Shown here piece after piece: positions 7,534 through 16,633 of a DNA stretch of 64,000 nucleotides. The stretch covers positions 112,843 through 176,842 of the forward strand of contig NZ_FWXW01000006.1 in NCBI RefSeq assembly GCF_900176335.1, read 5' to 3'. The notes beneath the pieces are model-generated. The model saw nothing but the letters and a program-made list of their open reading frames with translations, searched no databases and had not been told where the DNA came from. This DNA comes from Papillibacter cinnamivorans DSM 12816. GTDB taxonomy: Bacteria > Bacillota > Clostridia > Oscillospirales > Oscillospiraceae. Position 1 is the first letter of the stretch, and every line of letters begins with the position of its first letter. Position numbers and translations under genes: made by a program.

Positions 7534-8781
7534 ATGAGTATACTGAGAGACCCCTCGCTGGCCGCGGAGGGGCGGCGGAAAATCGAATGGGTGCGCTCCT
7601 TTATGCCAGTATTATCCGGAATCGAGGAGCGGTTTATACGGGAACAGCCGTTTCGCGGTATGCGCGTCACGGTTTCGGTCCATCTGGAGGCCAAAACGGC
7701 GAATCTCGCCTACGTTCTCAGCCGGGGAGGCGCCGAGGTCCGGGCCACGGGCAGCAATCCCCTGTCCACCCAGGACGATGTGGCAGCGGGCCTTGCTTCC
7801 CTGGGGGTGGAAACTTTCGCGTTTCACGGGGCAAGCCCCGAAGAGTATAAAAGCCATCTGACCGCCGCCCTGGGACATCATCCGGAACTCGTCGTGGACG
7901 ACGGGGGAGACCTGGTGGACCTGCTGGGGAGTTCCTGCGCCGGATTGGGCGACCGCCTGGTGGGCGGCTGCGAGGAGACCACCACGGGGATCCTACGCCT
8001 GAAGGCCCGGGAGCGGGAAGGAATTCTGCCCTGCGCCATGATGGCGGTGAACGACGCGAAAAGCAAGCGGTATTACGACAATAAATACGGCACCGGCCAG
8101 TCGGTCTGGGACGCATTCATGCACACCACCAACCTGCTGGTGGCGGGAAAGACCGTGGTGGTGGCCGGATACGGCTGGTGCGGTCGGGGGATCGCCCTGC
8201 GAGCCAACGGCCTGGGGGCGGACGTCGTGGTGACGGAGGTGGATCCCTTCAAGGCCCTGGAGGCCGCCATGGACAGCTTTCGGGTGATGACCATGGCGGA
8301 GGCTTCGCCTCTGGGGGATATCTTCATAACCGCCACGGGCTGCCGGGACGTAATAACGGCGGAACATTTCCGGAGGATGAAAGACAACGCATTTCTGGCA
8401 AACGCCGGACACTTCAACTGCGAGGTGGACGTCAGGGGCCTTACTGAAGCGGCGGTTTCCCTCCGGGAGAGGCGGCAGAACATCACAGGATACGAGATGC
8501 CGGACGGGCGGACGCTCAACCTCCTGGCCGAGGGGCGGCTGGTGAACCTGGCGGCCGGGAACGGACACCCGGCGGAAATCATGGACTTGAGCTTCGCCGT
8601 GCAGGCCCTGTCTCTGGAGTGGCTGTCCAAACACGAGAAAGATCTCTCCCGGCGGCTTTACAGCGTACCGGAGGAGATCGACGGGGAGATCGCCGGGCTG
8701 AAGCTTCAGTCCATGGGGATGAAAATCGACTCGCTGACGAAGGAACAGAAAGAATACCTGCGCGGATGGCAGGTAGACTGA
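7534..8781 (+). CDS. ahcY: Adenosylhomocysteinase (S-adenosylhomocysteine hydrolase)
   Basis: Splits S-adenosylhomocysteine to adenosine and homocysteine with bound NAD, removing the inhibitory product of methylation. 415 residues, the shorter prokaryotic type. The NAD-binding motif is GYGWCGRG (212-219), the form seen in archaeal and Thermotoga-like enzymes rather than GYGDVGKG. Substrate-binding segments include SNPLSTQDDVAA, DDGGD (123-127) and the AVNDAKSK loop (171-178). GGAGG lies six bases before the ATG. It sits 42 bases before metK and is probably cotranscribed, so SAM synthesis and recycling are linked. The hairpin repeats A and B form its upstream region. Confidence 0.95.
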   Translation: MSILRDPSLAAEGRRKIEWVRSFMPVLSGIEERFIREQPFRGMRVTVSVHLEAKTANLAYVLSRGGAEVRATGSNPLSTQDDVAAGLASLGVETFAFHGASPEEYKSHLTAALGHHPELVVDDGGDLVDLLGSSCAGLGDRLVGGCEETTTGILRLKAREREGILPCAMMAVNDAKSKRYYDNKYGTGQSVWDAFMHTTNLLVAGKTVVVAGYGWCGRGIALRANGLGADVVVTEVDPFKALEAAMDSFRVMTMAEASPLGDIFITATGCRDVITAEHFRRMKDNAFLANAGHFNCEVDVRGLTEAAVSLRERRQNITGYEMPDGRTLNLLAEGRLVNLAAGNGHPAEIMDLSFAVQALSLEWLSKHEKDLSRRLYSVPEEIDGEIAGLKLQSMGMKIDSLTKEQKEYLRGWQVD

Positions 8782-8823
8782 CTAAAAATATAGAGTTTAA
8801 AATCAAGACAAGGGGATAGAGTT

Positions 8824-10008
8824 ATGAGCAATCGAGTATTTACTTCCGAATCGGTAACCGAGGGACACCCGGACAAACTATGCGACCAGATTTCCGACGC
8901 GGTGCTGGACGCCATTCTGGCCCAGGACAAGAACGCCAGGGTGGCCTGCGAGACCATCGCCACCACCGGTATGGCCCTGGTGATGGGCGAGATTTCCACC
9001 AACTGTTATGTGGACATCCCCCATATCGTTCGCAACACCATGAAAAATATCGGATACACCAACCCGGCTTACGGGTTCGACTGTAATTCCTGCGCGGTGC
9101 TCACCGCCATCGACGAGCAAAGCCCGGATATCGCCCTGGGCGTGGACAAATCCTTTGAATACAAGGAAAGCGGGACGGACGAGGCCGATCTCATCGGCGC
9201 GGGAGATCAGGGCATGATGTTCGGCTTCGCCTGCGACGAGACGCCGGAGCTCATGCCGGCGCCCATCTCCATGGCCCACCAGCTTTCGGCGAAACTGGCC
9301 GCCGTGCGCAAGAGCGGGGAGCTTCCCTGGCTCCGGCCGGACGGAAAAAGTCAGGTCTCCGTGGAGTACGGAGACGACGGGCAGATCCTGCGCTGCGGCA
9401 CCGTGGTGGTCTCCGCCCAGCACGACCCGGACGTTTCTCTGAAGGATCTCCGGGAGGCGATCGTCGAGCTGGTGATCCGGCCCGTCATTCCTGAAAAATA
9501 CCTGGATAAGAAAACCCAGATCTTCGTCAATCCCACAGGCCGTTTCGTAGTGGGCGGCCCCGTAGGGGACTCGGGCCTCACCGGGCGGAAGATCATCGTG
9601 GATACCTACGGCGGTTACGCCGCCCACGGCGGCGGATGCTTCTCCGGCAAGGACCCCACCAAGGTGGACCGGAGCGCCGCGTATATGGCAAGGCACGTCG
9701 CCAAGAACATCGTGGCCGCGGGGCTGGCCAGACGCTGCGACATCCAGGTGGCTTACGCCATCGGCGTTGCGCACCCCGTGTCCGTCATGATCGATACCAA
9801 GGGGACCGGCCTTCTGCCGGACGAAAAAATCGCGGAGATCGTGAACCGCTGCTTCGACCTGCGCCCGGCCAAGATCATCTCCTATCTGGACCTGCGGCGC
9901 CCGATTTACCTCCAGACGGCGGCTTACGGGCACTTCGGACGTCCCGAGCTTAACCTGCCCTGGGAGAGCACTCACCGGGCGGAGGAACTGAGATCCTACC
10001 TGAAATAA
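8824..10008 (+). CDS. metK: S-adenosylmethionine synthase
   Basis: Makes SAM from methionine and ATP. 394 residues, full family length. Visible motifs are GHPDK (14-18) with the active-site His, the DQGMMFG segment ([15 protein letters not shown]), the glycine-rich loop [21 protein letters not shown] and the C-terminal [22 protein letters not shown] precedes the ATG. It follows ahcY in the same direction. No SAM riboswitch is visible ahead of ahcY or metK. Confidence 0.97.
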   Translation: MSNRVFTSESVTEGHPDKLCDQISDAVLDAILAQDKNARVACETIATTGMALVMGEISTNCYVDIPHIVRNTMKNIGYTNPAYGFDCNSCAVLTAIDEQSPDIALGVDKSFEYKESGTDEADLIGAGDQGMMFGFACDETPELMPAPISMAHQLSAKLAAVRKSGELPWLRPDGKSQVSVEYGDDGQILRCGTVVVSAQHDPDVSLKDLREAIVELVIRPVIPEKYLDKKTQIFVNPTGRFVVGGPVGDSGLTGRKIIVDTYGGYAAHGGGCFSGKDPTKVDRSAAYMARHVAKNIVAAGLARRCDIQVAYAIGVAHPVSVMIDTKGTGLLPDEKIAEIVNRCFDLRPAKIISYLDLRRPIYLQTAAYGHFGRPELNLPWESTHRAEELRSYLK

Positions 10009-10111
10009 CAGGCCCGTCAGGCGGGCAGGGGGCCGGAAGACTATCGTTTCCGGTGCCCTGCCCGCCGCGGCGCGGTCGGGGCGGAATACTCGCGGGAGGA
10101 CGGAGATCGGA

Positions 10112-11227
10112 TTGCTGAAGGTATTATATCTGCTCAATTATGCGGGCAAAGCGGGAACTGAGCGTTATGTCCAGACTCTGGTGCGGTATCTGAAAGATGA
10201 AAAAATCGATGCCTACTTTGCTTACAACGAAGAGGGCCTCCTGGTGGAGCGGATGCGGGGCATGGGGGTTCCCGTTTTTCGGATCGAAATGCGCAGCCGG
10301 TTTGATTTCCGGGCGGCAAAAGAGCTGGCGGAGCTGTGCAAACGGCTGGGGATCGATCTGATCCACTGCCACTACCTTCGGGAAAACTATATCGCCATGC
10401 TCTCCAAACGCCGCAATCCGGGCGTCCGCGTGGTGTACACCAGCCATTTCATCCTGGCAAACGATTTTATGACCCGGCTTTCCAACCGCATTCTCAGCCC
10501 GAAGCAGGACCGGGTCATCGCGGTGTGCACACGGGGGAAGGAACAGCTGATCCGAAACGGGCTGGATCCTAAAAAGATCCGGGTGATCTTCAACGCCGTG
10601 GATCCCACGGTATGGAGTTCCCCGGAAAAGTCCACCCTCCGGGAGGAATTCGGCATCGGGAAAGACGAATTCGTCATGCTCTGCGCCTCCCGGTTTGCCG
10701 GCGACAAGGGGCATAAATACCTGGTGGATTCCCTGGGACTTCTGAAAACACTTACCGACCGGCCGTTTCGCATGGTCCTGGCGGGCGACGGGCCGCTGCT
10801 GGAGGAAACGAAGGAACAGGTTCAAAGGCTGGGGCTTCAGGGAAATGTGGTTTTCGCCGGTTTCCGCCAGGATATCAAGAACCTTTTCGACGGCAGCGAT
10901 CTCTACGTCAATTCCTCGCAGCACGAGGCGCTGAGTTTTCTGATCCTGGAGGCGCTGGCTTCGGGCCTGCCCGCCGTCGTCACGGACATGGGGGGCAACA
11001 ACGACATTGTGAACCAGGAGGCCGGCTGCGGCATTCTGGTGGAATACGACAATCCCGAGTCCATGGCGGGGGCCATGAAAACGCTCATGGAGGACAAGGA
11101 GCTCCTGGCCCGGTACCGAAAGGGAGCCAGAAGGATTGTGGAGGAGAAATTCCACGTCCGGACCATGATCGAAAAGACATATGAAGTGTATGAAGCCGCC
11201 ATGGCCGGAGGGCCGGCGGAAGCGTAG
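10112..11227 (+). CDS. Glycosyltransferase family 4 (GT-B fold)
   Basis: A 371-residue cytosolic or membrane-associated transferase that adds sugar from a nucleotide-sugar donor. It begins with a TTG codon (LLKVLYLLNYAGKAGTERYV, GxE-type loop after the first strand) with GGAG six bases upstream. The C-terminal domain shows the donor site: ASRFAGDKGHKYLVDSL, VLAGDGPLLE, VVFAGFRQDI, and the E-x7-E motif near EALSFLILEALASGLP, followed by GCGILVEYDNP. It lies 15 bases before an O-antigen-ligase-like gene, so the two probably build or attach a surface glycan. The sugar is unknown. Confidence 0.9.
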   Translation: MLKVLYLLNYAGKAGTERYVQTLVRYLKDEKIDAYFAYNEEGLLVERMRGMGVPVFRIEMRSRFDFRAAKELAELCKRLGIDLIHCHYLRENYIAMLSKRRNPGVRVVYTSHFILANDFMTRLSNRILSPKQDRVIAVCTRGKEQLIRNGLDPKKIRVIFNAVDPTVWSSPEKSTLREEFGIGKDEFVMLCASRFAGDKGHKYLVDSLGLLKTLTDRPFRMVLAGDGPLLEETKEQVQRLGLQGNVVFAGFRQDIKNLFDGSDLYVNSSQHEALSFLILEALASGLPAVVTDMGGNNDIVNQEAGCGILVEYDNPESMAGAMKTLMEDKELLARYRKGARRIVEEKFHVRTMIEKTYEVYEAAMAGGPAEA

Positions 11228-11242
11228 AAAGGCGGAGAGCGG

Positions 11243-12838
11243 ATGGAAATCGCTCAAAACAGCGTTCTGCTCCGGCAGGGAGGACAGTTTGTCGACCGGT
11301 ATCTCGCGTTGTACGCGGAAAGCGGCAGCAGGCGGTTTTTCGCGGCGGCGGGCCGCGGCTTCCGGGAGGATATTTCCCGCAGCCGGGTCTGCGAGGCCGC
11401 GCGCAGGGAGGGGACTTTTTCGCGGTCCTGGGAGAAGAGCGGATTTTTCCGCTTTCTGGAGGTCGTACTCAATCTTCCGCCTCTGGTCCTGCAGTGGATT
11501 TATGCAAAGACCGGAGGCGCCCTGGAGGGAAGCACCGTATTCCGGGGGCTCAATTTCCTGGGCGACCGGCTGGATCTTCTCATGGGGCTTTTTTTCTTCG
11601 CCATGCTGGTAGCGCCTCACGCCGTGTGGAACAATCTGTACGGGCTGATAGGGATTCTCGCGCTCATCTGCTTGTTTCTCATCTGGCTCATGCGCAGGCC
11701 GAAGGCCCGGGTGCACGTGAAATATTTCACCGTATACCTGGCTCTGTACGGAATCTGGATTATCTACGGATTTGCAAGCTCGCTAAGCAGATCCCTGAGC
11801 CTTCGCTTTTTCCTGTTCCATATCACCTGTTTTCTCATCGTATTTTTGGTCGTCAGCCGCATCGGAAGCTACCGGCAGCTGAAACGGCTGATCGGCTTTG
11901 CTCTGGCGGGACTGACTTTGAGCGGGCTCTACGGATGCTATCAGGGAGTCGTGGGAGTGGCCGTGGTGGCCTCCCAGGCGGACCTGGCCCTCAACGCGGG
12001 CATGCCCGGACGAATCTACTCGTTTTTCGACAACCCCAACAATTTTGCGGAAATTCTCGTGATGCTGATTCCGTTTTACCTGGCGTTTATTCTAAACGCC
12101 AAAAGCTTCCGGGCGAGGGCGCTGATTATCGCGGCGGGATTGCCGCCTCTGGCCTCCATCGCCCTGACCTATTCCCGTTCGGGCTGGATCGGACTCGCCC
12201 TGGCCGTTTTGATCTTTCTCGCCTTCCAGAACTGGAGGTTCGTCCCGCTGTTTGTATTACTGGGGCTTGCCTCCCTCCCGTTTCTGCCCAAGACGATCAT
12301 CAACCGGATCCTCACCATCGGCAATACGGAGGACACCTCCACTATGTACCGCTTTGCCATCTATAAGGCGGTATTCCGGCTCCTCCGGGATTTCTGGGCC
12401 ACGGGCGTTGGCCTGGGCAGCGACATCATGAAGCGGATATTCCAGAATTACCCCCCCATGTTCGACGGGAACTACCCCATCCACAGTCATGACAATTATC
12501 TGCAGATCTGGGGCGAGACCGGGATCCTGGGGATTGTCGCCTACATTGCCGTTCTCCTGGCCCAGCTGAAGGCGGGAATCCTCCGGATTTCCCGCAGGAC
12601 CTGTCCCCGGGAGGTGAGGAACGTAACCCTCGCGGCCGTTTCCGGGCTGTGCGGGATCTTGGTGGTGGGCATCGCGGAGTACACCTGGTTTTATCCGCGG
12701 AACATGTTCCTCTTCTGGTTTCTTTTCGCCGTCATCGGAGCCGGCGTCAAGCTGGCGGACAAAAGCGCCAGAGAGGGCGCGGCGGAGGCCGTCGGAGAAA
12801 ACCCGGCGGGAAAGCCCTCCGATGCGCAGGCTCGCTGA
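11243..12838 (+). CDS. O-antigen ligase/polymerase family membrane protein
   Basis: A 531-residue polytopic membrane protein with about ten hydrophobic segments after a soluble N-terminal 80 residues. The C-terminal half has the Wzy_C-type signature: a large loop containing GVGLGSDIM, the HSHDNYLQIWGETGILGIVAY segment with its conserved HnxyLqi motif, and preceding STMYRFAIYKAVFRLLRDF. Such proteins polymerise or ligate lipid-linked glycans outside the membrane. In a Gram-positive this would concern a cell-surface polysaccharide or teichuronic-type polymer (inference). GGAGAG precedes the ATG and the glycosyltransferase gene ends 15 bases upstream. Ligase versus polymerase cannot be separated by sequence alone. 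Confidence 0.88.
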   Translation: MEIAQNSVLLRQGGQFVDRYLALYAESGSRRFFAAAGRGFREDISRSRVCEAARREGTFSRSWEKSGFFRFLEVVLNLPPLVLQWIYAKTGGALEGSTVFRGLNFLGDRLDLLMGLFFFAMLVAPHAVWNNLYGLIGILALICLFLIWLMRRPKARVHVKYFTVYLALYGIWIIYGFASSLSRSLSLRFFLFHITCFLIVFLVVSRIGSYRQLKRLIGFALAGLTLSGLYGCYQGVVGVAVVASQADLALNAGMPGRIYSFFDNPNNFAEILVMLIPFYLAFILNAKSFRARALIIAAGLPPLASIALTYSRSGWIGLALAVLIFLAFQNWRFVPLFVLLGLASLPFLPKTIINRILTIGNTEDTSTMYRFAIYKAVFRLLRDFWATGVGLGSDIMKRIFQNYPPMFDGNYPIHSHDNYLQIWGETGILGIVAYIAVLLAQLKAGILRISRRTCPREVRNVTLAAVSGLCGILVVGIAEYTWFYPRNMFLFWFLFAVIGAGVKLADKSAREGAAEAVGENPAGKPSDAQAR

Positions 12839-12864
12839 TACGGTATACGTTGGACGAAATCAAG

Positions 12865-12900
12865 AATCCCCGCCCTTTCCGAAGAGAAAGGGCGGGGATT
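12865..12900. terminator. Bidirectional terminator
   Basis: AATCCCCGCCCTTTC and GAAAGGGCGGGGATT form a perfect 15-bp stem with a 6-base loop between the convergent ligase-like gene and ftsH. Confidence 0.85.
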
Positions 12901-12924
12901 TACTATGCTGTGGGGTAGAGCGGC

Positions 12925-15051
12925 TTAATCCTGGGATTCCGGCGGCTGTTTCTCCCCGGCGTTTTTTCCGGGTTCCGTTTCCTCATGCCCGGCCTCTTTG
13001 TTTGATGCATCCTTTTCCGGATCCATTTCCAAAGGAGTTTCTTCCTCCGCCGAAGCGGCGGCGGGAGCCTCCTCCGGCTTTTCGGCGTCCGCTTCGGGAG
13101 CGGGGGAGGCGGGCCGGGAGCTTCCTTTCGTCCCGCTCTTTTTGGGCCGGGTACCGATGCGTTTGACCGGCTTGAAGGCATCCTCCACCAAAGCGGGATC
13201 CTTGCCTTCCAGAATGGCCATCATTTCCGCACCGGTGATGGTCTCCTTCTGGAGCAGATATTCGGCTATCTTGTCCAGCATGTCCCGGTTTTCCTGCAGG
13301 ATCAGCTTGGAATCCTCCAGGCAGGAGCTGATGACCTCCATGACCTCCTTATCGATGGCGGCGGAGGTTTCCTGAGCGCAGTTTAAGATGGAGTTGCCCT
13401 CCAGGTACTGGTTCTGGACATTGCCCAGGGCCACCATGCCGAACCGGTCGCTCATGCCATATGTGGTGATCATCTTCCGGGTCAGGTCGGTGGCACGCTC
13501 AATGTCGTTGGCGGCGCCGCTGGTTTTGATGCTGAAGACCAGCATTTCGGCCGCGCGGCCGGCCACCAGGGTGCGGATCTCAGTGAGGATGTCGTCCTTG
13601 GACAGGAGGAATTTTTCCTCCTCGGGAAGCTGCATAGTATATCCCAGCGCCCCGTGGGTATGGGGCACGATGGTGATTTTCTGAACCGGCTGGGCGTGTT
13701 TCTGTTTTGCGGCAACCAGAGCGTGGCCCACCTCGTGATAGGCGATGATCCGCTTTTCCTGCTCGGTGAGAACCGTGCCCTTTTTCTCGCTGCCCGCGAT
13801 GACCAGCTCGAAGGAAACCAGCAGGTCCTCCTGGTTGACCGCGTGACGACCCAGGCGGACGGCCCGGAGGGCGGCTTCGTTGACCAGATTGGCAAGGTCG
13901 GCGCCCACGGCTCCGGCAGTGGCCTGAGCGATCCGGGTCAGATCCACGTCCTCGGCGAGGTTGATGCCCCGGGTGTGCACCTGCAGGGTGGCAAGCCGGC
14001 CGGCCAGATTGGGTCTGTCCACAGTGATCCGCCGGTCAAAGCGGCCGGGACGCAGAAGCGCTTTGTCCAGCACCTCCGGCCGGTTGGTGGCCGCCAGGAC
14101 GATGAGGCCCTTGGAGGTGTCGAATCCGTCCAGCTCGGCCAGAAGCTGGTTGAGGGTCTGCTCCCGTTCGTCGTTGCCTCCGCCGAAGCGGGAATCCCGG
14201 CTTTTTCCGATGGTATCGATTTCGTCGATGAATATGATGGCGGGAGCCATTTTCGCCGCCTGCTGGAACAGGTCGCGCACCCGGGAGGCGCCCACGCCCA
14301 CGAACATCTCCACGAAGTCCGAACCGGAGATGGAGAAGAAAGGAACGTTGGCCTCGCCGGCCACGGCCTTGGCCAGGAGCGTCTTGCCCGTACCGGGAGA
14401 GCCCACCAGCAGAGCGCCCCTGGGGAGCTTCGCGCCGATGGCGGTGTACTTCTGGGGATGATGCAGAAAGTCGATGATCTCCTGGAGGGATTCCTTGGCT
14501 TCATCCTGGCCGGCCACATCCCGGAAGGTGACGCCGGTCTGTTTTTCCACATAGACCTTGGCATTGCTCTTCCCGAAGCCGCCGATCCCGCCGCCCATTT
14601 TCCCGCTCATGTTCCGCATCAGGTAGTTAAAGAGCAGGAACAGAATCAGCATGGGCAGTATCCAGGATACCAGGAAACTGATGATGGGAGAAAGCTCCTG
14701 CTTGACGGGACTGAAGTAGGTCACATTGTACTCGTCCAGCAGAGACAGCAGATCCGGATTTTCGATGATGCCGGTATAGAGGACCTCGGTTTTCTGGTCC
14801 GTGGTCCCGGTTTCGGTTGTATCCGTTTCCGTCTGCTTGGGGGTGATAAGCAGCATGTTGTCCTGGATTTCAACGGTATCCACCTGTCCGCTTCTCACCA
14901 TGGAAACAAACTCGTTGTATTTGATTTCCCTCGTGGTGGAGGAGGAATACAGCGAGGTCATGTAGTTGACGATCAGCGTAATAAACAGCGCCCACAGGAC
15001 GATGGCTACGATACCGGTATAGTTGTTCTTGTTTTCTTTCTTGGGTTTCAA
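12925..15051 (-). CDS. ftsH: ATP-dependent zinc metalloprotease FtsH
   Basis: Membrane-bound AAA+ protease degrading misfolded membrane proteins and short-lived regulators. 708 residues: two membrane helices (about 11-30 and 122-145) around an extracytoplasmic domain, AAA module with Walker A GSPGTGKT (217-224), Walker B IIFIDEID (272-279), [12 protein letters not shown] (332-340), and zinc site HEVGH (439-443), where most relatives have HEAGH. The C-terminal about 80 residues form an acidic, Pro/Ala/Glu-rich tail longer than usual. The start is TTG at 15051 with AAGGAGG about eight bases upstream. The gene is alone on the minus strand, divergent from rlmB. Confidence 0.96.
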   Translation of the reverse strand: MKPKKENKNNYTGIVAIVLWALFITLIVNYMTSLYSSSTTREIKYNEFVSMVRSGQVDTVEIQDNMLLITPKQTETDTTETGTTDQKTEVLYTGIIENPDLLSLLDEYNVTYFSPVKQELSPIISFLVSWILPMLILFLLFNYLMRNMSGKMGGGIGGFGKSNAKVYVEKQTGVTFRDVAGQDEAKESLQEIIDFLHHPQKYTAIGAKLPRGALLVGSPGTGKTLLAKAVAGEANVPFFSISGSDFVEMFVGVGASRVRDLFQQAAKMAPAIIFIDEIDTIGKSRDSRFGGGNDEREQTLNQLLAELDGFDTSKGLIVLAATNRPEVLDKALLRPGRFDRRITVDRPNLAGRLATLQVHTRGINLAEDVDLTRIAQATAGAVGADLANLVNEAALRAVRLGRHAVNQEDLLVSFELVIAGSEKKGTVLTEQEKRIIAYHEVGHALVAAKQKHAQPVQKITIVPHTHGALGYTMQLPEEEKFLLSKDDILTEIRTLVAGRAAEMLVFSIKTSGAANDIERATDLTRKMITTYGMSDRFGMVALGNVQNQYLEGNSILNCAQETSAAIDKEVMEVISSCLEDSKLILQENRDMLDKIAEYLLQKETITGAEMMAILEGKDPALVEDAFKPVKRIGTRPKKSGTKGSSRPASPAPEADAEKPEEAPAAASAEEETPLEMDPEKDASNKEAGHEETEPGKNAGEKQPPESQD

Positions 15052-15226
15052 TCCAATGCCTCCTTCGGCAAAAACTGACGGAGCTTAAGCTGCGCCTTGA
15101 AAATCCGGCCGATCCGGCGCCCGGCGGAATAGCGGGCATAAATATACCGATACCGCCGCCGTACCTCGGCTGCGCCCGGCAGCCAAAACAGCGGTATACG
15201 TCCGAAAATCCGGTTTCTTTGAGATT

Positions 15227-15255
15227 ATTGTATCATGATACTGTCATTTATACAA
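15227..15255 (-). promoter_or_regulatory. Probable sigma-A promoter of ftsH
   Basis: On the minus strand TTGTAT (15250-15255) and TACAAT (15227-15232) are 17 bases apart. A perfect 12-base palindrome GTATCATGATAC (15230-15241) overlaps the -10 and spacer and may be an operator. The leader to the TTG start is about 170 bases and holds no other gene. Confidence 0.65.
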
Positions 15256-15360
15256 TAAAAGCAACTTTGTTTTTCATTAACTTTCTGTGAATGCCGGAAG
15301 CGCACCTTTGGAAAAGCCGGAAAAAGGCAGCAGGAAGTGCTTTTTATACCACAGGCGTTG

Positions 15361-15472
15361 TGGTATAATACCCGCATAGCGGCTATTATACCGCGTTTAT
15401 GGCGCGGTTTGCTCCCGCCCCTGGGGGCGGAACCGCAAACGATGCCATATGCTGCGAAACGCATCGCGTTGG
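15361..15472 (+). repeat. Dispersed hairpin repeat, copy C
   Basis: Same family as copies A and B. It begins TGGTATAATACCCGC, pairs GGTATAATA with TATTATACC, contains GCGGTT-TGCT-CCCGCC pairing with GGGCGGAACCGC, then AAACGATGCC, and a third hairpin TATGCTGC / GCAGCATA with an inner AACGC / GCGTT. It is preceded at 15345 by a stray ATACCAC / GTGGTAT hairpin, probably the tail of an older partial copy. Confidence 0.8.
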
Positions 15473-15557
15473 CAGCATAGTACCCGCATAGCGTCTATTA
15501 TACCGCGTTTATGGCGCGATTTGCTCCCGCCCTCCAGGCGGAACCACAAACGATGCC
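15473..15557 (+). repeat. Dispersed hairpin repeat, copy D (truncated)
   Basis: Tandem second copy at this locus with a 112-base offset from copy C. It keeps the CCCGCATAGCG start, TATTATACC, the central hairpin and CAAACGATGCC, but its third hairpin is missing. The stretch from here to the rlmB start at 15741 contains only a small TTTCGCC/GGCGAAA hairpin and no gene I can support. Confidence 0.75.
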
Positions 15558-15740
15558 ATCTTCCCCGGGCCGCGGTATTCTTCCGAGAAGCGAATTCCCG
15601 GAAAAAATCATATCGATTAATTTTCGCCTTCGGCGAAAACGCTGCGAGACATTATCTGAATGCGCATACGGCAGGTCAGATCATACATGACAGCGCGCCT
15701 GGCCCCTTGCGGGGCAACCGGCCGCGAAACGGAGGAAACC

Positions 15741-16565
15741 ATGAAAGACGACCGTCCTCACAACGGCGGAACCCGGGCAAACAGTGCCGACGGGAAAACC
15801 CATGAAGCGGAAGGGCCGCTTTCCGCGGAGGCGGACGGCATCATCGAGGGCAGAAACGCCGTTTTGGAGGCGCTGCGGGCCGGGACCGCCATAGACAAGC
15901 TCTATGTCAGCCGGGGGGAAACCGACCGCACGCTGGGCAGAATTGTACAAATGGCCCGTGAGAAGGGCGTTCCGGTTTCGGAAGCCGACCGGCGGAAGCT
16001 GGATGCTATGAGCCGGACCCGGGCCCATCAGGGGGTCATCGCGGTTTCCGCGGTGCGGGAATACGCCACTGTGGAAGATATTTTAAACCGTGCCAGAGAA
16101 AAGGGGGAGCCGCCCCTGGTGGTAATCTGCGACGAAATCACTGATCCGCAGAACCTGGGCGCGATTGTGCGCACCTGCGAATGCGCGGGCGCCCACGGCG
16201 TGATCCTGCCGAAACGGCGCAGCGCCGGCCTTACCGCGTCCGTGGCCAAAGCTTCCGCAGGCGCCATATCCTACGTGCCGGTGGCGAGGGTATCCAACCT
16301 TTCCATGCTCCTGCGGCAGCTGAAGCAGCAGGGCATCTGGATTTTCGGCGCGGCAGCCGGTTCCGATACGCCTCTGTACCGGGCGGATTTCAAAGGTCCG
16401 GCGGCCATTGTCATCGGTTCGGAGGGCACGGGCATGAGCCGGCTGGTGGAGGAAGGCTGCGACTTTACGGTGAGCATCCCTCTGCGGGGAGAGATCTCCT
16501 CCCTGAACGCTTCCGCCGCCGCGGCCGTTTTACTGTACGAGGCGGTGCGGCAGAGAACCACTTGA
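15741..16565 (+). CDS. rlmB: 23S rRNA 2'-O-ribose methyltransferase RlmB/TrmH (SpoU) family
   Basis: SAM-dependent methylation of a ribose in 23S rRNA (by analogy with E. coli G2251). 274 residues. After a polar N-terminal 35 residues there is an RNA-binding substrate domain (IIEGRNAVLEALRAG) and then the SPOUT catalytic domain with its knot motifs: DEITDPQNLGAIVRTCECAG (motif 1), GSEGTGMSRLVEEGCD (motif 2) and SIPLRGEISSLNASAAAAVLLYEA (motif 3). The ATG at 15741 has GGAGG upstream; an earlier in-frame ATG has none. The exact rRNA target is inferred from the family. It is 68 bases before the next gene and probably cotranscribed. Confidence 0.9.
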   Translation: MKDDRPHNGGTRANSADGKTHEAEGPLSAEADGIIEGRNAVLEALRAGTAIDKLYVSRGETDRTLGRIVQMAREKGVPVSEADRRKLDAMSRTRAHQGVIAVSAVREYATVEDILNRAREKGEPPLVVICDEITDPQNLGAIVRTCECAGAHGVILPKRRSAGLTASVAKASAGAISYVPVARVSNLSMLLRQLKQQGIWIFGAAAGSDTPLYRADFKGPAAIVIGSEGTGMSRLVEEGCDFTVSIPLRGEISSLNASAAAAVLLYEAVRQRTT

Positions 16566-16633
16566 ATTTATGCATCAGGCAGAGAACAGAGAAGGCTTCG
16601 GGAAGAAACAGCGCATAATAAGGTGGACGCAGG

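Noticed and set aside
7150..8823. SAM or SAH riboswitch ahead of ahcY or metK
   Set aside because: The upstream region consists of the dispersed repeat, and the 42-base ahcY-metK gap is too short; no riboswitch core was seen.
8878..10137. A 419-codon minus-strand frame over metK
   Set aside because: metK on the plus strand is unmistakable, and the minus frame has no motifs or ribosome site.
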